A DNA stretch of 33,555 nt from Bacteroidaceae bacterium. GTDB taxonomy: Bacteria; Bacteroidota; Bacteroidia; Bacteroidales; Bacteroidaceae. The stretch is from NCBI GenBank assembly GCA_021443335.1, contig JABUUE010000016.1, forward strand, positions 1 to 33,555, written 5' to 3'. The position numbers and the translations under genes were made by a program. Below are positions 30,001 to 33,555 of the stretch, piece by piece; the first letter of the stretch is position 1, and each line of letters begins with the position of its first letter. Below the pieces are notes generated by a model. It was given only the letters and a program-made list of their open reading frames with translations. It had not been told where the DNA came from and made no database searches.

Positions 30001-32901
30001 ATGAAACTTAAAGTCCTTTTAACCTTATTGTTCTTTCCGTTTGTCGCAGCTTCTGCCGGCAGTTATATTAATAATGGAAACGGAATTGTTGTGAAACTTG
30101 ACTCTCAGGCAGACGAGGCCGTGAAGTTGATAAAACTGCAGGTGGTGAATGATAACATCATCCGTGTTGTTGCCACTCCTGAAACGGAGTTCGTTGAGAA
30201 GAAGAGCCTTATTGTCGTGCCACAGAAGGCTAAAGTGAAGTTTTCTGTTGCGGAAGAAGGCAATCAGATTTCTTTAAAGGCGAAGAATGTTGTGGCGATT
30301 GTTGATAAAACAACCGGTCATATCACTTTCAAAGATTCGAAAGGAAAGCTCTTGCTTGACGAGGCTGTCGGCGGCAAGACTTTCAAGCGCTTCTCCGTTC
30401 CTGACAATGAGGTTGGTGTTGGCTCTTTGACAGACAAAGAGCGTAACGCTTGGACTTGGCGCGCGCTTTTCAACTCTCCCGATGATGAGGCTTTCTACGG
30501 CCTTGGACAACATCAGAGCGAGGATATTAATTACAAAGGCGTTAACGAGGAGCTTTTCCAGTATAACACAAAGGTGAGCGTGCCTTTTGTTGTTTCTAAC
30601 AAGAATTATGGCGTACTTTGGGACAGTTACTCCTACTGCCGTTGGGGAAATCCGGAAGACTACCAGCAGCTCTGCAAGGCGTTTAAGGTTTACAATCGTG
30701 GCGGCTCGCGCGGTGGACTGACAGTTACTTACAAAGACCCGAGCGGAAAGAAATTTGTTCGTGAGGAGGATTCTGTTTATTACGACCACGCCTTTGAACT
30801 TGAACGCTTGCCAAAAGGACTTACTCTTGATGGCAGCAAAGTCGTTTTTGAAGGTTTCATCGAGGCGCCAGTAGATTGCAATTACCGTTGGCTGGCTTAT
30901 TATGCTGGTTATGTCCGCATGTTCATTGACAACAAGGAGGTTGTTACTGAGCGCTGGCGTACGGCGTGGAATCCAAACTCTTACAAGTTTGTCTGTCCTT
31001 TGAAAAAGGGAAAGAAGACACCTATCAGGATAGAATGGGAGCCTGATGGCGGAGCTTCTTATTGCTCTTTACGCGCTGCAACACCTCTGTCAGACAAGGA
31101 ACAGGGTATGATGAGCATCTGGAGTGAGATGTCACGCGATATGGATTATTACTTTATTGCAGGCAATAATGCCGATGAAATAATCTCTGGCTATCGTACT
31201 CTCACGGGCAAAGCTTCCCTTTATCCTAAATGGGCTTATGGCTTCTGGCAGAGTCGCGAACGCTACAAGACATCGGCTGAAATAGAGGAAACTCTTGGTG
31301 AGTTCAGAAAACGTCACATCCCTATTGACAATATTGTGCAAGACTGGAACTACTGGCCCGAGGACCAGTGGGGAAGTCATGAGTTCGAGAAATCTCGTTT
31401 CCCGAATCCTCAGGCTATGCTCGACTCTGTTCACGCTATGCACGGACGTTTTATGATTTCTGTTTGGCCGAAGTTCTATTGTAGTACAGATAACTATAAG
31501 CAGCTTGACCAAAACGGCTGGATGTATGGCCAAGCGGTGAAAGACCAGATAAAAGACTGGGTAGGACCGGGCTATGTGGGCTCTTTCTACGATGCTTATT
31601 CCGCTGGTGCGCGCAAACTTTTCTGGAAACAGATGAACGACAACCTTTACAGTAAATACAATAAAGGAATAGACGCTTGGTGGATGGATGCTTCTGAGCC
31701 TAATGTTCGTGACTGCACGCCGATGTGGTATCGTAAGGCACTTTGCGGTCCGACAGCCCTTGGCTCTTCTACCGAATATTTCAACGCTTACTCTATAGTC
31801 AATGCCGACGCTATTTATAACGGACAGCGCAGCGTGAACCCGAACACCCGTGTGTTCCTGCTCACTCGCTCTGGTTTTGCAGGAGAGCAGCGTTATTCTA
31901 CAGCTACATGGAGTGGCGACATCGGCACTCGCTGGGAGGATATGCGCGCGCAGATGACTGCCGGAATAAACTATTCTCTCGCAGGATTACCAATGTGGGG
32001 AATGGACCAAGGTGGCTTCTGTGTTGAGAAACGCTATGAGGCAGCACAGCGCGAGTACGACAAGACAGGCGTGGAAAATGAAGACCTGAAAGAGTGGCGT
32101 GAGCTTCAAAACCGTTGGAATCAGTTTGGCTGCTTCATCCCTCTTTATCGCGCTCATGGACAATGGCCTTTGCGCGAGGTTTGGAACATAGCTCCCGAAG
32201 GTCACACTGCCTACGAAGGCATTGTGAAATATCATAAGCTTCGTTATCGTCTCATGCCTTACATTTACTCTATGGCAGGCTGGGTTCATTTCCGCGATTA
32301 CACGATGATGCGTGGTCTTATCATGGATTTCAATGGCGACAAGAATGTTGAGAACATAAAAGACCAGTGGATGTTTGGACCTTCGCTGATGGCTTGCCCT
32401 GTTTCATATTATGGCGCTCGTTCCCGCGAGGTTTATTTCCCAAAACAGAAGGGCTGGTATGATGTGGAGAACGATGACTATTATGCAGGCGGAAAGACCG
32501 TGGAAGTCGATGCCCCAATCAACAAGATTCCTGTTTTTGCACCAGAAGGCGCGATATTGCCAGTAGGTCCGGACATGGAATGGAGCGACGAGAAGGCTGC
32601 CGAGGAAATAACTCTGAATGTGTATGATGGTGCTGACGGCGAGTTTGAACTCTATGAAGACGAGGGCACAAACTACAATTACGAGAAGGGAAAATATGCC
32701 ACTTTCCGCTTCGTCTATGATAATGCCGCCAAGACACTCACCATATCAGACCGCAAGGGTTCTTTCAAGGGAATGCTCAAGAATCGCAAGTTTAATGTCG
32801 TGCTTCACAAAAAGGGACAAACCAAGCTTGATGCGCAAAAAACTGCTAAGTTAGTGGTATATAAGGGCAAAGAAGTAGTTGTGAATGTTAACGCAGATTA
32901 A
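30001..32901 (+). CDS. GH31 alpha-xylosidase/alpha-glucosidase with PA14 insertion
   Basis: This 966-residue protein has a signal peptide (about 1-19, VAASAG). An N-terminal beta-sandwich is interrupted at about 271-360 by a PA14 domain (RWLAYYAGYVRMFIDNKEVV...IRIEWEPDGG). The (beta/alpha)8 domain has nucleophile D563 in AWWMDASEPNV and acid/base D640 in WSGDIGTRWEDM. A PA14 insertion plus WWMDASEP is the pattern of Bacteroidetes xyloglucan-active alpha-xylosidases, but substrate specificity needs assay. It closes the lipoprotein, metallo-hydrolase, GH95 and phosphoesterase run. Confidence 0.93.
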   Translation: MKLKVLLTLLFFPFVAASAGSYINNGNGIVVKLDSQADEAVKLIKLQVVNDNIIRVVATPETEFVEKKSLIVVPQKAKVKFSVAEEGNQISLKAKNVVAIVDKTTGHITFKDSKGKLLLDEAVGGKTFKRFSVPDNEVGVGSLTDKERNAWTWRALFNSPDDEAFYGLGQHQSEDINYKGVNEELFQYNTKVSVPFVVSNKNYGVLWDSYSYCRWGNPEDYQQLCKAFKVYNRGGSRGGLTVTYKDPSGKKFVREEDSVYYDHAFELERLPKGLTLDGSKVVFEGFIEAPVDCNYRWLAYYAGYVRMFIDNKEVVTERWRTAWNPNSYKFVCPLKKGKKTPIRIEWEPDGGASYCSLRAATPLSDKEQGMMSIWSEMSRDMDYYFIAGNNADEIISGYRTLTGKASLYPKWAYGFWQSRERYKTSAEIEETLGEFRKRHIPIDNIVQDWNYWPEDQWGSHEFEKSRFPNPQAMLDSVHAMHGRFMISVWPKFYCSTDNYKQLDQNGWMYGQAVKDQIKDWVGPGYVGSFYDAYSAGARKLFWKQMNDNLYSKYNKGIDAWWMDASEPNVRDCTPMWYRKALCGPTALGSSTEYFNAYSIVNADAIYNGQRSVNPNTRVFLLTRSGFAGEQRYSTATWSGDIGTRWEDMRAQMTAGINYSLAGLPMWGMDQGGFCVEKRYEAAQREYDKTGVENEDLKEWRELQNRWNQFGCFIPLYRAHGQWPLREVWNIAPEGHTAYEGIVKYHKLRYRLMPYIYSMAGWVHFRDYTMMRGLIMDFNGDKNVENIKDQWMFGPSLMACPVSYYGARSREVYFPKQKGWYDVENDDYYAGGKTVEVDAPINKIPVFAPEGAILPVGPDMEWSDEKAAEEITLNVYDGADGEFELYEDEGTNYNYEKGKYATFRFVYDNAAKTLTISDRKGSFKGMLKNRKFNVVLHKKGQTKLDAQKTAKLVVYKGKEVVVNVNAD

Positions 32902-32962
32902 GATTTTGCGAGTTTTGTGAATAAATATTTAAAAAATATATAGATTTGTGCGGAAAAGTTTG

Positions 32963-32970
32963 TAATTTTG
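32963..32970 (+). promoter_or_regulatory. -7 box of the infA promoter
   Basis: TAATTTTG, followed by CCGC, closely resembles the ispH promoter. The nearest TTTG upstream (32945-32948) is only 14 bases away, so the -33 element is poor or unconventional. It implies a leader of about 115 bases before infA. Confidence 0.6.
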
Positions 32971-32998
32971 CCGCTCAAAAGCGCATAGTGTGTTAACA

Positions 32999-33054
32999 TT
33001 TGTGCGTATTTGCGCAAAAATAAGTAATGAAAAAAAGTGTTTTTCACCATTACT
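32999..33054 (+). promoter_or_regulatory. Two hairpins in the infA leader
   Basis: TTTGTGCG-TATT-TGCGCAAA (32999-33018, two G-U pairs) is followed by AGTAATG (33023-33029) pairing with CATTACT (33048-33054), with inner A/T pairing. They lie between the promoter and infA, where ribosomal-protein feedback sites are often found. A regulatory role is inference. Confidence 0.55.
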
Positions 33055-33089
33055 AAGTGCTGCAATCACATTAATTATATATATAATTT

Positions 33090-33308
33090 ATGGCAAAACA
33101 ATCTGCTATTGAGCAAGATGGTACTATTGTAGAAGCGTTGTCGAACGCGATGTTTAAGGTTGAACTGGAGAATGGCTGCCCCATAACGGCGCATATCTCC
33201 GGCAAAATGCGTATGCACTACATCAAGATTCTTCCTGGTGATAAGGTGAAAGTGGAGATGTCTCCGTATGACCTTACCAAGGGCCGAATCGTTTTCCGTT
33301 ATAAATAA
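33090..33308 (+). CDS. infA: Translation initiation factor IF-1
   Basis: This 72-residue OB-fold protein binds the 30S A-site during initiation. The sequence has the conserved [28 protein letters not shown]-type segment ([14 protein letters not shown]), [18 protein letters not shown] and final FRYK. It is followed after 27 bases by rpmJ and then rpsM, the usual order. Unlike the common arrangement, the upstream neighbour is not map or secY but a GH31 gene, and the operon has its own leader. Confidence 0.97.
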   Translation: MAKQSAIEQDGTIVEALSNAMFKVELENGCPITAHISGKMRMHYIKILPGDKVKVEMSPYDLTKGRIVFRYK

Positions 33309-33335
33309 CTAAAAATCACTTATTTTATATCTCTT

Positions 33336-33452
33336 ATGAAAACAAGAGCATCTGTTAAACCACGTACTTCTGACTGCAAGCTGGTTCGCCGCGGAGGTCG
33401 TCTGTACGTAATCAACAAGAAGAACCCGAAGTACAAGCAACGTCAGGGTTAA
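33336..33452 (+). CDS. rpmJ: Ribosomal protein L36 (zinc-ligand-poor form)
   Basis: This 38-residue large-subunit protein begins [15 protein letters not shown] and ends NPKYKQRQG. Only one of the four zinc ligands of the classical form is kept: one cysteine remains, the other cysteine positions are Thr and Asn, and the histidine is Tyr. This is the form that does not need zinc. It lies between infA and rpsM. Confidence 0.95.
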   Translation: MKTRASVKPRTSDCKLVRRGGRLYVINKKNPKYKQRQG

Positions 33453-33501
33453 TTCTTAACTTAATCATTTTATTTTTTATTATCTAATTTTTTAACACAA
33501 C

Positions 33502-33555
33502 ATGGCAATAAGAATTGTTGGAGTAGATTTGCCCCAGAACAAGCGTGGCGAAATC
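33502..33555 (+). CDS. rpsM: Ribosomal protein S13, N-terminal fragment (runs off the window)
   Basis: The first 18 codons (MAIRIVGVDLPQNKRGEI) match the conserved start of S13, including the V-D-L-P-N-K-R pattern. The rest lies beyond the window edge. Position after rpmJ supports the call. Confidence 0.93.
   Translation, partial: MAIRIVGVDLPQNKRGEI

Overview
The window looks like chromosome from a Prevotella-type member of the Bacteroidales. Several promoters fit the Bacteroidetes consensus (TTG, about 20 bases, TAnnTTTG). Two secreted proteins end in type IX secretion (T9SS) C-terminal domains. There are lipoproteins, carbohydrate-active enzymes (GH10, GH95, GH31), a LytTR two-component system and a zinc-ligand-poor ribosomal protein L36. 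Assignment below order or family level is inference.

Layout. (1) 0.1-4.6 kb, minus strand: a small T9SS-cargo-like protein, a secreted beta-helix carbohydrate-binding protein, a LytS-type histidine kinase and a LytTR response regulator, probably one transcription unit. (2) 5.0-10.3 kb, plus strand: ispH, an ExbB/ExbD/ExbD proton-channel module, an Lrp/AsnC regulator and topoisomerase III (topB). (3) 10.3-11.1 kb: about 800 bases without a gene, holding a four-unit 22-bp tandem repeat and a 192-bp element with perfect 22-bp inverted ends. (4) 11.1-18.4 kb: outer-membrane beta-barrel, nadC, a TPR protein with an inactivated trypsin-like domain, mnmA and valS. (5) 18.6-23.8 kb: a C11 (clostripain-like) lipoprotein, recR, a small membrane protein overlapping a GT2 glycosyltransferase, and a GH10 xylanase. 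(6) pheS on the minus strand, then from a divergent promoter region a DUF4348-like lipoprotein, a PhnP-like metallo-hydrolase, a GH95 enzyme, a phosphoesterase and a PA14-containing GH31 enzyme. GH95 and GH31 together suggest xyloglucan-type side-chain removal. (7) The window ends in infA, rpmJ and the first codons of rpsM.

The most unusual content is between and at the edges of the genes. Short tandem repeats with units of 6, 7, 9, 22 and 27-28 bases sit in many gaps. One composite element recurs: a CCCCCTnAGGGGG palindrome, then a GRCTYW hexamer tract, then an ACGATAATTTCTTTCAG leader module. The hexamer tracts all have the same orientation and mostly follow stop codons between 5.9 and 18.5 kb. 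One tract lies in frame inside topB and another supplies the C-terminus and stop codon of mnmA. The leader module lies just before the start codon of four unrelated genes, always pointing at the gene. Elsewhere, the last codons of a T9SS-like gene are triplicated beyond its stop, and a 7-bp repeat supplies the kinase start codon. No tRNA, rRNA, CRISPR array or intact transposase was seen.
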